DNA of 64,000 bases from Pelagibacterium flavum (GCF_025854335.1 NZ_CP107716.1:799001-863000); one strand, 5' to 3'. Positions 48,216 to 59,551 are shown, numbered from the stretch's first letter. The notes: a model not told the origin generated them from the sequence alone. Made by a program: numbers and translations.

Positions 48216-50159
48216 TCAGACGATTTCGCGACCCGCGGCCCGGAGTACCTGGGCCGCGTTGATCTCGTCGCCTAGCGCGGTCAGGGCCGTTGCAACGATC
48301 CCGGAACGGTCGAGACCGGCCTGAGCATACATATCGCCTTGTCCTGCCTGTTCGATATAGCGGTCGGGCATGACCAGCGGGCGGAACTTCAAACCATTGT
48401 CGAGCAGGCCGAGTTGGGCCATCCGTGTTGCTACATGGGATCCAAAGCCGCCCATGGCGCCTTCTTCGACGGTAATGAGCACTGCATGCTCGCGGGCGAG
48501 GCGGGCCAGAAGGTCTTCATCAAGCGGTTTTGCAAAGCGGGCGTCGGCAACGGTCGTCGAAAAGCCGTATGTTCCCAGCGTTTCGGCGGCGGCCATGCAT
48601 TCGGCCAGCCTGGTGCCAAACGAGAGCAGTGCGATGGTCGTGCCTTCCCTGAGCACGCGGCCCTTGCCGATGGTCAGCGGCACGCCGGTTTCGGGCAGCT
48701 CCACGCCGACGCCCTCGCCGCGCGGATAGCGGAAAGCGATCGGGCCCTCATCGTAAGCTGCGGCAGTTGCCACCATATGGCGCAATTCGGCCTCGTCACC
48801 GGCGGCCATGACCACCATCGAGGGCAGGGTGGCGAGATAGGCAATGTCGAACGAGCCGGCATGGGTGGGACCATCGGCGCCAACATAGCCCGCCCTGTCG
48901 ATAGGAAAGCGCACCGGCAGCTTCTGGATAGCCACGTCGTGGACAATCTGGTCGTAGGCGCGCTGGAGGAAGGTCGAATAGATCGTGCAGAAGGGTTTGA
49001 GCCCTTCGGTCGCCAGCCCGGCGGCGAAGGTCACCGCATGCTGTTCGGCGATGCCCACATCGAAGCTGCGCTCGGGGAAGTGTTTTGAAAACTTGTCGAT
49101 GCCGGTGCCGCCGGGCATGGCGGCTGTTATCGCAACGATCGCCTCGTCCTTTTGCGCTTCGGCAATCAGGCTGTCGGCAAAGACCGAGGTGTAGGACGGC
49201 GCATTGGACGGGGTTTTGGCCTGGGCGCCGGTGATGACGTTGAATTTGGACACGCCGTGATATTTGTCCGCCGATTCTTCGGCCGGGGCATAGCCCTTGC
49301 CCTTTTGCGTCACGACGTGGATCAGGATCGGGCCGGTTTCGGCGTCGCGGACATTGCGCAATACGGGCAACAGGTGATCGAGGTTGTGGCCATCGATCGG
49401 GCCGACATAATAAAAGCCCAGCTCTTCAAACAGCGTACCGCCGGTCCAGAAACCGCGGGCGTATTCCTCGGTCTTGCGGGCCTTGTCCTTGATAAAGGGG
49501 GGCATCACGCTGTCGACGAACTGTTTTGCGGCGTCGCGCAGACCGCGATAGGCGGGCCCGGAGACGAGCTTGGCGAGATAGGCACTCATCGCGCCGGTGG
49601 GCGGGGCGATGGACATGTCATTGTCGTTGAGAATGACAATAAGGCGCGCGTCCATGGCGCCGGCATTGTTCATGGCCTCGTAGGCCATGCCGGCGGAAAT
49701 GGCACCGTCGCCGATCACCGCGATAACGTTGCGCTTTTCGCCCTTGAGCCCGGAGCCCACGGCCATGCCCAAGCCGGCCGAAATCGATGTCGATGAATGG
49801 CCGGCACCGAACGGATCGTATTCGCTCTCGCCGCGCTTGGTGAAGCCCGAAAGCCCGTCCTTCTGGCGCAGGGTGCGGATGCGATCGCGGCGGCCGGTGA
49901 GGACCTTGTGCGGATAGGCCTGATGGCCGACGTCGAAGATGATGCGATCGTGGGGCGTATCGAAAATATGGTGCAGTGCCACGGTCAATTCGACAACGCC
50001 TAGACCTGCTCCCAGGTGGCCGCCGGTAACCGAAACCGCATCGATCACCTCGGCGCGCAACTCATTTGCAAGTTCGATCAATTGCTCGCGCTTCAATCCC
50101 TTGAGATCGGCAGGAGAAGCGATGGTGTCGAGCAGCGGGGTTGCAGGTTTATCGGACAC
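48216..50159 (-). CDS. dxs: 1-deoxy-D-xylulose-5-phosphate synthase
   Basis: A 647-residue thiamine-diphosphate enzyme, first step of the MEP isoprenoid pathway (pyruvate + glyceraldehyde 3-phosphate to DXP). It has [18 protein letters not shown], the TPP motif [18 protein letters not shown], the transketolase central domain with [15 protein letters not shown] and the C-terminal domain. GTG at 50159 ([11 protein letters not shown]) is the start by family comparison; the frame stays open upstream with an Arg/Lys-rich stretch that lacks similarity. Confidence 0.95.
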   Translation of the reverse strand: MSDKPATPLLDTIASPADLKGLKREQLIELANELRAEVIDAVSVTGGHLGAGLGVVELTVALHHIFDTPHDRIIFDVGHQAYPHKVLTGRRDRIRTLRQKDGLSGFTKRGESEYDPFGAGHSSTSISAGLGMAVGSGLKGEKRNVIAVIGDGAISAGMAYEAMNNAGAMDARLIVILNDNDMSIAPPTGAMSAYLAKLVSGPAYRGLRDAAKQFVDSVMPPFIKDKARKTEEYARGFWTGGTLFEELGFYYVGPIDGHNLDHLLPVLRNVRDAETGPILIHVVTQKGKGYAPAEESADKYHGVSKFNVITGAQAKTPSNAPSYTSVFADSLIAEAQKDEAIVAITAAMPGGTGIDKFSKHFPERSFDVGIAEQHAVTFAAGLATEGLKPFCTIYSTFLQRAYDQIVHDVAIQKLPVRFPIDRAGYVGADGPTHAGSFDIAYLATLPSMVVMAAGDEAELRHMVATAAAYDEGPIAFRYPRGEGVGVELPETGVPLTIGKGRVLREGTTIALLSFGTRLAECMAAAETLGTYGFSTTVADARFAKPLDEDLLARLAREHAVLITVEEGAMGGFGSHVATRMAQLGLLDNGLKFRPLVMPDRYIEQAGQGDMYAQAGLDRSGIVATALTALGDEINAAQVLRAAGREIV

Positions 50160-50341
50160 TTGGTTGGCCTTGTGACTCCCCGGCCCGATCAAATCGGCCC
50201 GGCGTTCGCGCTGTTTATCACGCGATCGAACCGAAAAAGTCCGCAACTTTTTCTGATCGCGCTTTGATTTTACGGCATGGCCGTGCTGGCCTGATGTAAT
50301 CAGCCGGCGTTGTTTTGGCAACCAAAGAGGACCAGACTGTG

Positions 50342-51964
50342 TCAGTTGGCCTGACTGTCGTAGTGAACCCAGATGGTTTGGCCTTGCGTGAATTGGGCGC
50401 TCGAATGGCCTAGCGACGCGGTGCGAGTGAAGCCGTTGGCAAGCGCCACGTCGTCCCCCGCAGTCTCGGGTGCGCCGGGGGCGCCTTCAAAGGCGAACTG
50501 GCTGCTCGACAAGGCTGCAGAAGCCAGCAATGTGGTCTCGCTGGCAACGAGTTGGGGCGCAAAGAATGTTCCCTCGTCCACGGCAAGGCTGGCCATTGCA
50601 TTGGCGGTGGCGGCGTCGGGTTCAGTCGAGGCGATGCTGGTTTCAGCCGGCATCACCACGCCTTCGAAAAGTGATGCAAAGGCATCGAGATCGGAGGAAG
50701 GTTCGAGCGAAGCGGCTTCGATGGTGTCGCCAAAGCTGGGGCGCATCGGCAGATCGGCCGTCGGGAGCGGGGCAGTGGGTGCCACCGAAGCCGTGACGGC
50801 CGGGGTAAATTGCGGGCGCGGCTGGGGCGAGGGTGCATCCTGAATATTGGCTACATCGAAGGTACCGCCGCCCGAGGGCGCGTAGGCCGAAGGGTTCGTT
50901 GCGCGCAATTCGGCCATGGCCCGCGGCATGGACGGGGGCAGAGGCGCATCCTGCAAAGCGCTGGACGTATCGGCCATGGCGACCTGGCGGGTCATCTCCT
51001 CGGCGTCCATCACCTGGAAGGGCATGGTCTGGGGCTCGGCGGGTGCATCGGCAACCATGGTACCGGCAATGAGATCGGCGGGCCGGACGGGCGGGGCGGG
51101 GGGCTCGATGCTTGCCAGTTGAACGGGAGCCGCGTCCGAAGTCTGCGCCGGGGCTGGCTGCGCGGGTGCAGAGGCCACGGCTTGCGGAGCGGACTGGGGC
51201 GTCGCGCTGTCCTCATTGCCGCCGGTGATCATGTCCCAGAGCGTGCGTGGCCGCTCGCTATCGGCGACCTGTACGGCACCTCCCGTCATGGCGGCGCCGG
51301 CGTTGCAGGGCACGCGGTGGCAGCGCTGCCATTCGGCCTGGGCCGCCTGATAGCCCTGCTGGGAAAGCACGCGGCCGTTCGAGGCGACATGCATGGTACG
51401 GCCATCGGGAAAGAGGTCACGCAGCTGCGCCTCGGTCATGCGGGGCCAGGCCCGCACCGAACCGGTATCGAGGTGAACGAAAGGGCTGCCCGAGGTGGGA
51501 TAATAGCCCACGCCGCCGATCTGTTTGCGCATGCCAAGGGCGCGCACCGTAGAGACCGGGACACCGGGAATAAAGAAGTCGATCGCCTTGCCTTTCATGT
51601 GCTGGGAATTGTCGGCGACGCCGGACGAATTGGCTGCCAGCATGGCGTTGGTCTGGGGCGAGCGGTAGGCGGAAACGATATGGATGGGCTGGGTGGCGCG
51701 GGTTTCCTGATAGACCTCCCACAACAGATCGAACAGCGCGGGGTCCATATTGGCCGGCTCGTTGCGGCGCCAGTCGCGCAAGAAGACGTTCAGGGTCTGC
51801 AGGGCAGACGGAATGAACCGCCCGTCGCGCTTGTAAACGATGCGGATCGTTTCCTTGGTGTGGGTGTAATAGAGATAGATCTCGCGCTCGTTGGCGGCCT
51901 GGGCCGGCACGGCGAATGGCAACAGGCTGGCCAATGCGATCGCCAGGGCCAGAAAGACCCGCAT
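50342..51964 (-). CDS. Exported DUF882 (YcbK/M15-like) peptidase with long C-terminal tail
   Basis: A 540-residue protein with a signal peptide ([22 protein letters not shown]). Residues about 25-205 form the DUF882/peptidase M15-like domain, with the zinc-ligand segments [24 protein letters not shown] (H-x6-D) and [15 protein letters not shown]. The remaining 330 residues are a low-complexity Ala/Pro/Ser-rich tail without recognised domains. The family cuts or remodels peptidoglycan. ATG at 51964 has only a weak upstream site; GTG at 52003 would add residues before the signal peptide. It lies beside an L,D-transpeptidase, also a wall enzyme. Confidence 0.87.
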   Translation of the reverse strand: MRVFLALAIALASLLPFAVPAQAANEREIYLYYTHTKETIRIVYKRDGRFIPSALQTLNVFLRDWRRNEPANMDPALFDLLWEVYQETRATQPIHIVSAYRSPQTNAMLAANSSGVADNSQHMKGKAIDFFIPGVPVSTVRALGMRKQIGGVGYYPTSGSPFVHLDTGSVRAWPRMTEAQLRDLFPDGRTMHVASNGRVLSQQGYQAAQAEWQRCHRVPCNAGAAMTGGAVQVADSERPRTLWDMITGGNEDSATPQSAPQAVASAPAQPAPAQTSDAAPVQLASIEPPAPPVRPADLIAGTMVADAPAEPQTMPFQVMDAEEMTRQVAMADTSSALQDAPLPPSMPRAMAELRATNPSAYAPSGGGTFDVANIQDAPSPQPRPQFTPAVTASVAPTAPLPTADLPMRPSFGDTIEAASLEPSSDLDAFASLFEGVVMPAETSIASTEPDAATANAMASLAVDEGTFFAPQLVASETTLLASAALSSSQFAFEGAPGAPETAGDDVALANGFTRTASLGHSSAQFTQGQTIWVHYDSQAN

Positions 51965-52160
51965 AATCTTATCGACTGGTTGAAAAGCCCTACTACGCGT
52001 CACGCCCGGTTAGCCCGTTTTTGTGTCAAACTCGACAGCACCCTACCAACAAACTCATGCGAGATTGTTAACGCTAACGGGATGTGTATGCCACCCCTGT
52101 GCCTTGCCCTTGGTTTTCGAGATTAAGGGGCAAAGGCGGCGCGAGCATGGCGGAAATGTT

Positions 52161-52183
52161 ACCGGGGTCTTAACGACCCCGGT
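52161..52183 (-). terminator. Terminator-like hairpin after the L,D-transpeptidase gene
   Basis: Perfect 9-bp arms ACCGGGGTC / GACCCCGGT with a 5-base loop lie 13 bp past the stop. There is no long T run. Confidence 0.55.
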
Positions 52184-52195
52184 TGAGGATATGGC

Positions 52196-53854
52196 TTAAA
52201 GCCCCAGCATTTCGATGACTTTTGCGTTGTGCCCGTAAAGATCGCCAAACGAGCGCACGGTGCCATCGGTATCGATCCGCAGGGTGAAATAGGCCAGATG
52301 CACGGGCACCTGTCGGTCCATGTTGAACCAGCGCTCGCTGCCGCCGAGCGTGCCTTCGAGCGAGGCCACCGTGAGGCTGGGCTCATGCTGGAGCAGGGCT
52401 TCGGCAAAACCGAACGGGTCCTGAACGCGCACGCATCCATGGCTGAGCGCCCGCATGGAGCGGTCGAAAAGGTAACGGGCGTTGGTGTCGTGCAGATAGA
52501 CATCATGGGAATTGGGGAACAGGAATTTCACCTGTCCCAAAGCATTGGATGTGCCCGGTTTCTGGCGCACACGGAACATGGAGGGGCTGGCGCGCGACCA
52601 GTCGACCATCCAGGGGTCGATGGCCTTGCCCTGATAGATCAGTTCCATGTTCTGGCTGGCGATATAGTTGGGATTGCGCGCCACCTGGGGAAAGATTTCT
52701 GCCGTGAGGATCGAGGACGGCACGTTCCAGTAAGGGTTGGTGACGACGTGGCGGATCATGTCGGAAAACAGCGGCGTCTGGTTCTTGGCCGTGCCCACGA
52801 TGATGCGCGTGTCCCAGACCGAGCGTCCCTCCCTGTTCACGTCCAGGCGGAACTCGGGAATGTTGACGAAGACGTTGAAATCTCCGAGGTCCTCGGGCAT
52901 CCAGCGCCAGCGTTCCATGTTGGCGACGATATCGGCACGGGTGGCGCCGTTTGCGCCGTTGATGGCGGCAATGGTCGCCGGGCCGACCACGCCATCGGGG
53001 GTGAGCCCGATCGTGGTCTGGAAAGCCTCCACGGCGCCGGCAAGTTCGGCATCGTAAACGAGAGGCTCGGTTTGTGCGGCGCCAAGCCCGAGACGCTCAC
53101 GCAGCACGGGAACGCGCGGGTCGGTCATGCCCAGCTTGATGAGCTTGCCATCGGCGATGGGGGGGAGGTCCTCGATGTCACCGGCGTAATGGCTGGCCAG
53201 CAGATCGCGCAGAGCGACAAATTCGCGATGGGTCGGGTGATAGCTCAAAAGGACAGCGGCCGGGTCGGACGCCTGGGCTACCGCCGAAAACAGTTCGGCC
53301 TCGTCAACGCTCTTGGGAGCAAGGTCGATATAGCCCGAAACCGATCGCGGATCGAGCCGACCGGTATGGGCATTGTTTGCGTAGTGGAGAATGGCGGCTG
53401 AAAACGCCGCCTCAAGCGACGCCAGCGCCGCCGGATCGCCGGCCGCCGCTTCAAGTGCTGCCATATCGATCATATAGTCGGCCGGGTCGAGGCCTTGGAG
53501 GTAGGCGTCCTCGAAAACGGCCAATATCTGTTTTGCGGCGCCCGAGAAAACGATGCCGTCATCGGTTTGGGTCAGCCAGAGCGGCTCGAAATGGCGCGAG
53601 CCGTAAAAGTAGTAAAGCCGGGACGCATCGTCGGCGGCGCGGCCTGAGGGCGCCTGGGTCATGGCGTCGCGCAGGCCATCGCGAATTGTCTGCTCAAGCG
53701 TATTGCGCGGGGGCGCAATCATGATTCGCGTCGCTTGGACGCCATCGACCATCACCGTCTCGAACGCGGTGGCCGTCGCGCTGAAACCCAAAAGTGAAAT
53801 GCCCGTGAAAGCGCCCAGAAGGAGCGCTTTGAGCCCGGAGTTCAAAGTCTTCAT
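52196..53854 (-). CDS. L,D-transpeptidase (YcbB-like) with peptidoglycan-binding domain
   Basis: A 552-residue exported protein that would form 3-3 cross-links in peptidoglycan. A signal helix (LKALLLGAFTGISLLGFSATATA) is followed by a scaffold domain, a PG-binding domain (EAFQTTIGLTPDGVVGPATIAAIN) and the YkuD catalytic domain, which has His-Gly-Cys474 in ALSHGCVRVQDPFGFAE. Order and length match LdtD/YcbB. ATG at 53854 is chosen for the signal peptide; ATG at 53872 is possible. It overlaps nothing but is close to the divergent-orientation NtrC gene end at 54000. Confidence 0.9.
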   Translation of the reverse strand: MKTLNSGLKALLLGAFTGISLLGFSATATAFETVMVDGVQATRIMIAPPRNTLEQTIRDGLRDAMTQAPSGRAADDASRLYYFYGSRHFEPLWLTQTDDGIVFSGAAKQILAVFEDAYLQGLDPADYMIDMAALEAAAGDPAALASLEAAFSAAILHYANNAHTGRLDPRSVSGYIDLAPKSVDEAELFSAVAQASDPAAVLLSYHPTHREFVALRDLLASHYAGDIEDLPPIADGKLIKLGMTDPRVPVLRERLGLGAAQTEPLVYDAELAGAVEAFQTTIGLTPDGVVGPATIAAINGANGATRADIVANMERWRWMPEDLGDFNVFVNIPEFRLDVNREGRSVWDTRIIVGTAKNQTPLFSDMIRHVVTNPYWNVPSSILTAEIFPQVARNPNYIASQNMELIYQGKAIDPWMVDWSRASPSMFRVRQKPGTSNALGQVKFLFPNSHDVYLHDTNARYLFDRSMRALSHGCVRVQDPFGFAEALLQHEPSLTVASLEGTLGGSERWFNMDRQVPVHLAYFTLRIDTDGTVRSFGDLYGHNAKVIEMLGL

Positions 53855-53999
53855 CGTGCCGCACCAAGCCATTTGCGCACCCGTTCGCCCTGCCGGCGAT
53901 TCTTTACTGTGCGCGAACCTCGTAAAGTTTACCGGCTTTGCCTTGTGCCGCAAGCAATCTGCCGGCTTCGTGAACGTGTTCGAGGGGCGCTTGCGGCTT

Positions 54000-55487
54000 T
54001 CAGGCAACATTGGCGTCTCCCTCGAGACCATATTCCTTGAGCTTGCGGTATAGGGTCGAACGCCCGATGCCCAATTGGCGGGCGACCTGGGCCATCCGGC
54101 CGGCATTGTGATCGATGGCGAACGCGATCAGATCCTTTTCGATGTCGGCGAGTGGCAGGACGTTCCCGGTCGCGTCGAGGAACCGATCCGGAACTGCGAT
54201 GGGCGTCGCGTCGGGCATGCGCGGCAGTGGCTGGGCGTTGTCGATGTGGATCGGCGCTGCGGGCGTAAAGGCGGACACGCGCTCGCCGTGCGCGGCCTCG
54301 CGGCCCTTTTCGGCGGCGAGGATCTGGGGGAAATCCTCGGGCGCGAGAACGGGGTGTTCGGCCAGAACCACGGCGCGGAACACGGCGTTTTCGAGCTGGC
54401 GGATATTGCCGGGCCAATCGAAAGCGACGAGCATATCGAGCGCCTGAGGCGAAATCGCGGTAACGCGCCGACCCTCTTCGGCAGCGAAGCGGGCGATGAA
54501 ATGGTCGACGAGATTGGCGATGTCGTCGCGGCGCTCGCGGAGGGGCGGGAGATAGATGGGAAAGACGTTGAGCCGGTAGAACAAATCCTCGCGGAACGCG
54601 CCATCGCGGGCCAGGTTGAGCAGGCGCCGGTTGGTGGCCGAGATCACCCGCACATTCACCTTGACGGGACGCGAGGCGCCGACCGGTTCGATCTCGCCTT
54701 CCTGCAGGGCGCGCAACAGCTTGACCTGGGTGTCGAGGGGCAATTCGCCCACTTCATCGAGAAAAAGAGTGCCGTTATGGGCCTCGCGGAATTTGCCCGG
54801 TGCGTCCGAAATGGCACCGGTGAAGGCGCCCTTGACGTGACCGAACAGGATCGATTCCACCAGATTGGCGGGGATGGCGCCGCAATTGACGGTGACGAAC
54901 GGCTTGCCGGCCCGGTCGCCCGAACCCTGGATGGCGCGGGCCAGCAATTCCTTGCCCACCCCGGATTCGCCTTCGATCAAAACGGGGATGGTGCTGGCGG
55001 CGGCCTTTTTGCCCAGCGCCATGGTGCGCGTCATCGCATCGCTTCTGGTGATAATATGGGCAAACGTGAAACTGCCGTCGCGGCGGGCGCGCTCGGCCTT
55101 GAGGCTGGATTCGAGGGTGCCGAGCTTTAGGGCGTTTCGCAGGGAAATGGTTATGCGTTCGGGCGCGACGGGTTTGACGAAGAAATCGACGGCGCCAAGC
55201 CGCATGGCGGAAATGACCGTATCGAGGGACGTCTGGGCCGTCTGGACGATGACCGGAATGGCGATGGTTTCGCGCCGCAGGGCCTCGAGTACTGCCATGC
55301 CGTCCATTTCGGGCATGACCATATCGAGGATCATGGCACCGATGCTCGGTTTGGTGCGCAGCAGATCGAGGGCCTTGGCGCCAGACTCCGCTGTGAGCGC
55401 GGTAAACCCGGCCTTGGCGACGACTTCCGAGGTCAGACGAGATTGGATGGGATCATCGTCGACGATCAGAACCTTATGCATATGCAA
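54000..55487 (-). CDS. NtrC-family sigma-54-dependent response regulator
   Basis: A 495-residue regulator: receiver domain (VLIVDDDPIQ, phospho-acceptor Asp in MILDMVMPEMDG, Lys in FVKPVAPE), AAA+ domain with Walker A GESGVGKE, the sigma-54 contact motif GAFTGA, Walker B GTLFLDEVGELP and an R-finger region, then a C-terminal Fis-type helix-turn-helix (MAQVARQLGIGRSTLYRKLKEYGL). All parts needed for sigma-54 activation are intact. The start may be ATG 55487 or 55481. There is no histidine kinase beside it. Targets are unknown. Confidence 0.92.
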   Translation of the reverse strand: MHMHKVLIVDDDPIQSRLTSEVVAKAGFTALTAESGAKALDLLRTKPSIGAMILDMVMPEMDGMAVLEALRRETIAIPVIVQTAQTSLDTVISAMRLGAVDFFVKPVAPERITISLRNALKLGTLESSLKAERARRDGSFTFAHIITRSDAMTRTMALGKKAAASTIPVLIEGESGVGKELLARAIQGSGDRAGKPFVTVNCGAIPANLVESILFGHVKGAFTGAISDAPGKFREAHNGTLFLDEVGELPLDTQVKLLRALQEGEIEPVGASRPVKVNVRVISATNRRLLNLARDGAFREDLFYRLNVFPIYLPPLRERRDDIANLVDHFIARFAAEEGRRVTAISPQALDMLVAFDWPGNIRQLENAVFRAVVLAEHPVLAPEDFPQILAAEKGREAAHGERVSAFTPAAPIHIDNAQPLPRMPDATPIAVPDRFLDATGNVLPLADIEKDLIAFAIDHNAGRMAQVARQLGIGRSTLYRKLKEYGLEGDANVA

Positions 55488-55666
55488 CGCAACTCCAGCC
55501 CAAAAAACGCCGGCGCACGCGAATCGAGAGTGTGCCGATTTGGGGCAGGCTAGGCGCGATCGATTAACAGGGTTTTAAGGGTGGGCAGGGTGTCCGTGCC
55601 GCCTTGTTGTCTTACGGGGTGCTCTGTAAGGTGCCACAAAAAGCCAATACCGCTGGAGCCTTGTCC

Positions 55667-57472
55667 ATGTCATCCCCCCAACCGCAATCGACCCATAACC
55701 AGTTCGGCCAATTGCCCGAATGGGATCTGAGTGATCTCTATCCCGGCGTCGGGTCGGACGCGCTCAAGGCCGACATGGCGTTTCTCGAAACCGAGACCAA
55801 AGCCTTCGAGGCCGATTTCAAAGGCAAGCTCGACGGACTGGCGAAAGAGGGCGGACTGGTCGAGGCGGTCAGGCGCTTTGAAAAGCTAGACGAGGTTTTC
55901 GGGCGGCTGGGGTCCTTCGCCTATCTCAATTATGCGCAGAACACCGGCGATGGCGACCGGGTGAAATTCTTGGGCGATACGCAAGACAAGATCACGGGGC
56001 TTTCGACCCGCATCCTGTTTTTCACGCTCGAGATCAACCGGATCGAGGATGAGGTGCTTGACGCGGCTTTTGAGGCGAGTGCCGATCTTGCCCATTACAG
56101 GCCGTGGTTTACCGAATTGCGCAAGTCGCGGCCATACCAGCTTGAAGACCGGGTGGAAGAGCTGTTCCACGACAAATACGTTACCGGGCACGCGGCCTGG
56201 AACCGGCTGTTCGACGAGACGATGGCTTCGCTCAAGTTCGAAGTCGATGGCGAGACGCTGGGGCTCGAGCAGACGCTCAATCTTTTGAGTGACAAACAGG
56301 AAGCAAAACGTTCAGCCGCGTTCAAGGCGTTGTCCAAGACGCTTTCGGCCAACAAGAAGCTCTTTGCCCATATCACCAACGTGATGGCCAAGGACAAGGA
56401 GATTTCCGATCGCTGGCGTGGCTATGAGGATGTGGCCGACAGCCGCCACCTTGCCAATTCGGTCGAGCGCGAAGTCGTTGATGCGCTCGAGAAGGCGGTG
56501 CGCGAGGCCTATCCGCGGCTTTCGCACCGCTATTACCAGATGAAGGCCAAATGGTTCGGCAAGGACAAGCTCGACGCCTGGGACCGCAACGCGCCGCTAC
56601 CCACATCGGACGACCGGATTTTCGATTGGGAAACGGCAAAGACCACCGTGCTCGATGCCTATGGCCGGTTTTCTCCGAAGCTGGTGGAGGTGGCAGAGCC
56701 GTTTTTTGACAGCGGGTGGATCGACGCGGCGGTTAAACCCAACAAGGCGCCGGGCGCCTTTGCGCATCCGACGGTGACGACCGCCCATCCCTATCTGATG
56801 CTCAACTATATGGGCCGGACACGTGATGTCATGACATTGGCCCACGAGTTGGGCCATGGGGTGCACCAGCGGCTGGCGGCAGGGCAGGGAGAGCTTATGG
56901 CGCCCACGCCGCTGACGCTGGCGGAAACGGCGAGCGTTTTTGGCGAAATGCTGACCTTCCGCGCCATTCTCGACGCGACCACCGATCCCAAGCAGCGCTT
57001 TGCGCTGATCGCCTCGAAAATCGAGGATATGCTCAACACCGTCGTGCGGCAGATTTCGTTTTACACGCTGGAGCGCAAGATCCATCTGGCGCGGCGCGAA
57101 GGCGAATTGCGGCCCGAAGAGATCGATGCGTTCTGGATGGAAATATCTTCAGAGAGCCTCGGGCCGGGGATCAGGCTCAACGAAGGCTATGAAGTTCTGT
57201 GGAGCTATATCGGGCATTTCATCCATGCGCCGTTCTATGTCTATGCCTACGCGTTTGGTGATTGCCTTGTGAACTCGCTCTACGCACAGTATGAAAAGTC
57301 CAGTGAGGGGTTCGCCGAAAAGTATTTCGACATGCTGAGCGCCGGGGGATCGAAACATCATTCGGAACTTCTGGCTCCTTTCGGGCTGGATGCCCGCGAT
57401 CCGCAATTCTGGTCGCTGGGACTGTCCATGATCGAAAGACTCATTGACGAACTGGAACAAACTCAGCCCTAA
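55667..57472 (+). CDS. pepF: M3 family oligoendopeptidase F
   Basis: A 601-residue cytoplasmic metallopeptidase that degrades peptides. The zinc site is HELGH beginning at His393 (TLAHELGHGVHQRLA), with the third ligand in the downstream LAETASVFGEM segment. The N-terminus (LPEWDLSDLYPG) and C-terminus match M3B/PepF proteins. ATG at 55667 is chosen by comparison with the family; an upstream ATG at 55604 adds an unrelated stretch. Confidence 0.94.
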   Translation: MSSPQPQSTHNQFGQLPEWDLSDLYPGVGSDALKADMAFLETETKAFEADFKGKLDGLAKEGGLVEAVRRFEKLDEVFGRLGSFAYLNYAQNTGDGDRVKFLGDTQDKITGLSTRILFFTLEINRIEDEVLDAAFEASADLAHYRPWFTELRKSRPYQLEDRVEELFHDKYVTGHAAWNRLFDETMASLKFEVDGETLGLEQTLNLLSDKQEAKRSAAFKALSKTLSANKKLFAHITNVMAKDKEISDRWRGYEDVADSRHLANSVEREVVDALEKAVREAYPRLSHRYYQMKAKWFGKDKLDAWDRNAPLPTSDDRIFDWETAKTTVLDAYGRFSPKLVEVAEPFFDSGWIDAAVKPNKAPGAFAHPTVTTAHPYLMLNYMGRTRDVMTLAHELGHGVHQRLAAGQGELMAPTPLTLAETASVFGEMLTFRAILDATTDPKQRFALIASKIEDMLNTVVRQISFYTLERKIHLARREGELRPEEIDAFWMEISSESLGPGIRLNEGYEVLWSYIGHFIHAPFYVYAYAFGDCLVNSLYAQYEKSSEGFAEKYFDMLSAGGSKHHSELLAPFGLDARDPQFWSLGLSMIERLIDELEQTQP

Positions 57473-57514
57473 AGGGCGCCAATTCAGACTCGAGAAAATT
57501 AGGGGAAAGCTGCG

Positions 57515-57688
57515 ATGGCCGAACAACAGGTCGCAACTTATTCAAACAAGCCGATCAGCGAAAAGCAGAAGGAAAAGGACTTCGAGGAGCATACCCACAC
57601 GTATGCCGCGTTCCTTTCCGGAGCCAAGTGGAGTGTGATCTCCACGGCAGCAATACTGGTGATCCTGTATCTGATCTTCGTTTACTAG
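57515..57688 (+). CDS. aa3-type cytochrome c oxidase subunit IV
   Basis: A 57-residue peptide: MAEQQVATYSNKPISEKQKE, then DFEEHTHTYAAFLSGAKWSV and one membrane helix (STAAILVILYLIFVY) at the C-terminus. The EHTHTYAAFL-x-GAKW block is the hallmark of the small subunit IV of alphaproteobacterial aa3 oxidases, an inner-membrane structural subunit. AGGGGAAAG lies 6 bases before the ATG. It sits 42 bp after pepF and 59 bp before pntAA, a usual place for it. Confidence 0.93.
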   Translation: MAEQQVATYSNKPISEKQKEKDFEEHTHTYAAFLSGAKWSVISTAAILVILYLIFVY

Positions 57689-57747
57689 ACCTTCGAACCC
57701 CGGGGGACATGGACGGGATCGTTGCGGGCCATAAGAGGTAGGGTTTC

Positions 57748-59244
57748 ATGAAAATTGCCGTAATGCGCGAGCGCGTGGGGGGAGAAACCCGCGTTGCAGC
57801 GACGCCGGAGACGGTTGCCAAGCTCATCGGGTTTGGCGCGACCGTCAGCGTCGAAAAGGGGGCAGGGGAAGCGTCGCGCATCCTCGACCAATTTTACAAG
57901 GATGCCGGGGCGAGCGTCGAGGCGAGCGCCGCGGCAACCGTCAAGGGCGCCGATGTGATCCTTTCGGTCCGGCGCCCCGAGGCGTCGGCGCTGAGCGGTG
58001 CTGCCAAGGGCGCGCTGGTGCTGGCCACAGCCGATCCGTTCGGCAATGAAGCCGCGCTTGCTGCATTGGCCAAGGCCGGACTTTCGGTTTTTGCCATGGA
58101 ACTGATGCCGCGCATCACGCGGGCTCAGGTGATGGATATCCTGTCCAGCCAGGCCAATCTTGCCGGGTATCAGGCGGTTATCGAAGCCTCAATGGTTTAT
58201 GACCGGGCGCTGCCGATGATGATGACGGCGGCGGGCACGGTGCGCGCCGCCAAGGTGTTCGTGATGGGGGCCGGCGTTGCCGGGCTGCAGGCGATCGCCA
58301 CGGCAAAGCGTCTCGGCGCGGCTGTCTCGGCCACCGACGTTCGGGCCGCGGCGGGCGAGCAGGTGGAATCGCTGGGCGCGAAGTTCATCATGACCGAAGC
58401 GCTCAAGGACGCGTCAGGCACCGGCGGATATGCGCGGGAACTGACCAAGGAAGAACAGGCGGCGCAGGCCGAGCTGGTGTCGGGCCATATCGCCAAGCAG
58501 GACATCGTCATCACCACGGCGCTGATCCCCGGGCGTCCGGCGCCAAAACTGATCACCAAGGCAATGGTTGAATCCATGGCACCGGGTTCGGTTCTTGTCG
58601 ATCTGGCTGCCGAGCGGGGCGGCAATATCGAGTTGACGGTTCCCGGCCAGACGATCGTTCACAAGGACGTAACGATCATCGGGCTGGTCAACCTGCAGGG
58701 CAAGATCGCTGCGACGGCCTCCCAGCTCTATTCCAAGAACCTTCTGGCGTTTCTTGAAACCATGATCGACAAGGACGCCAAGGCGCTCAGGGTCGATTGG
58801 GAGGACGAGCTGGTCAAGGCAACGCTTCTGACCCGCGACGGGGCTGTCGTGCATCCGAACTTTGCCGGATCTGCTGCTGCGGCGCCTGCCAAAAAGGCGC
58901 CTGCCAAAGCCACTGCAAAGGCGCCGGCCAAGGCCGCTGCGACCGGCAAGACGGCGGCCGCCAAGGTTGCGCCGAAGGCGGAAAGCAAGCCGGCGGCCAA
59001 GGCTCCGGCCAAGACCGGAACTTCTGGCAAGGGCCGGGCGGCAAAGGTCGCGACCGCCGGCGCCGTTTCGGTTCCGGCCGAGGAAAAGCCTGCGGCCAAG
59101 AGCGCAGCGGCGCCCAAGGCACCGGCGGCGAAAAAGCCCGCAGCCAAAAGCGCTGCGGCGCGCAAACCGGCGGCAAAGAGCACAGCAGCCAAAAAACCCG
59201 CAGCTAAAAAGCCTGCGGCCAAAAAGACGGATGGAGACGTATAA
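57748..59244 (+). CDS. pntAA: NAD(P) transhydrogenase subunit alpha 1 with Lys/Ala-rich extension
   Basis: A 498-residue protein: the NAD(H)-binding domain I of the proton-translocating transhydrogenase, with [20 protein letters not shown], the R-Q loop region [33 protein letters not shown] and [17 protein letters not shown]. The family domain ends around residue 372. The last 125 residues are a Lys/Ala/Pro-rich low-complexity tail (repeated [19 protein letters not shown]), like histone H1/AlgP, not found in typical PntAA of about 380 residues. It overlaps pntAB by one base (TAATG). Confidence 0.93.
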   Translation: MKIAVMRERVGGETRVAATPETVAKLIGFGATVSVEKGAGEASRILDQFYKDAGASVEASAAATVKGADVILSVRRPEASALSGAAKGALVLATADPFGNEAALAALAKAGLSVFAMELMPRITRAQVMDILSSQANLAGYQAVIEASMVYDRALPMMMTAAGTVRAAKVFVMGAGVAGLQAIATAKRLGAAVSATDVRAAAGEQVESLGAKFIMTEALKDASGTGGYARELTKEEQAAQAELVSGHIAKQDIVITTALIPGRPAPKLITKAMVESMAPGSVLVDLAAERGGNIELTVPGQTIVHKDVTIIGLVNLQGKIAATASQLYSKNLLAFLETMIDKDAKALRVDWEDELVKATLLTRDGAVVHPNFAGSAAAAPAKKAPAKATAKAPAKAAATGKTAAAKVAPKAESKPAAKAPAKTGTSGKGRAAKVATAGAVSVPAEEKPAAKSAAAPKAPAAKKPAAKSAAARKPAAKSTAAKKPAAKKPAAKKTDGDV

Positions 59245-59546
59245 TGGGCGGTGTCGTCGATCCCTTTTTCTTTTTCCTTTCGGTGTTCGTCCTGGCGATC
59301 TTCGTGGGTTACTACGTCGTCTGGTCCGTAACGCCGGCCCTTCATACACCCCTTATGGCGGTGACCAACGCGATCTCTTCGGTGATTGTGGTGGGCGCGC
59401 TTCTGGCCGTGGGCGTGGCCAGCGTGGGTGAACCCGGCCCGGCCCGCTGGTTCGGATTCATAGCGCTGATCCTCGCATCGGTGAATATCTTCGGGGGCTT
59501 CCTCGTCACCCAGCGCATGCTGGCGATGTACAAGAAGAAGGGCTAG
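59244..59546 (+). CDS. pntAB: NAD(P) transhydrogenase subunit alpha 2
   Basis: A 100-residue membrane protein with three or four helices ([66 protein letters not shown]). The [13 protein letters not shown] segment is diagnostic of the membrane part of the split alpha subunit. It lies between pntAA (one-base overlap) and pntB (5-bp gap). Confidence 0.95.
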   Translation: MGGVVDPFFFFLSVFVLAIFVGYYVVWSVTPALHTPLMAVTNAISSVIVVGALLAVGVASVGEPGPARWFGFIALILASVNIFGGFLVTQRMLAMYKKKG

Positions 59547-59551
59547 GACAC

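Noticed and set aside
50160..50321. 54-codon N-terminal extension of dxs
   Set aside because: Arg/Lys-rich and unrelated to Dxs; the GTG at 50159 gives the normal N-terminus.
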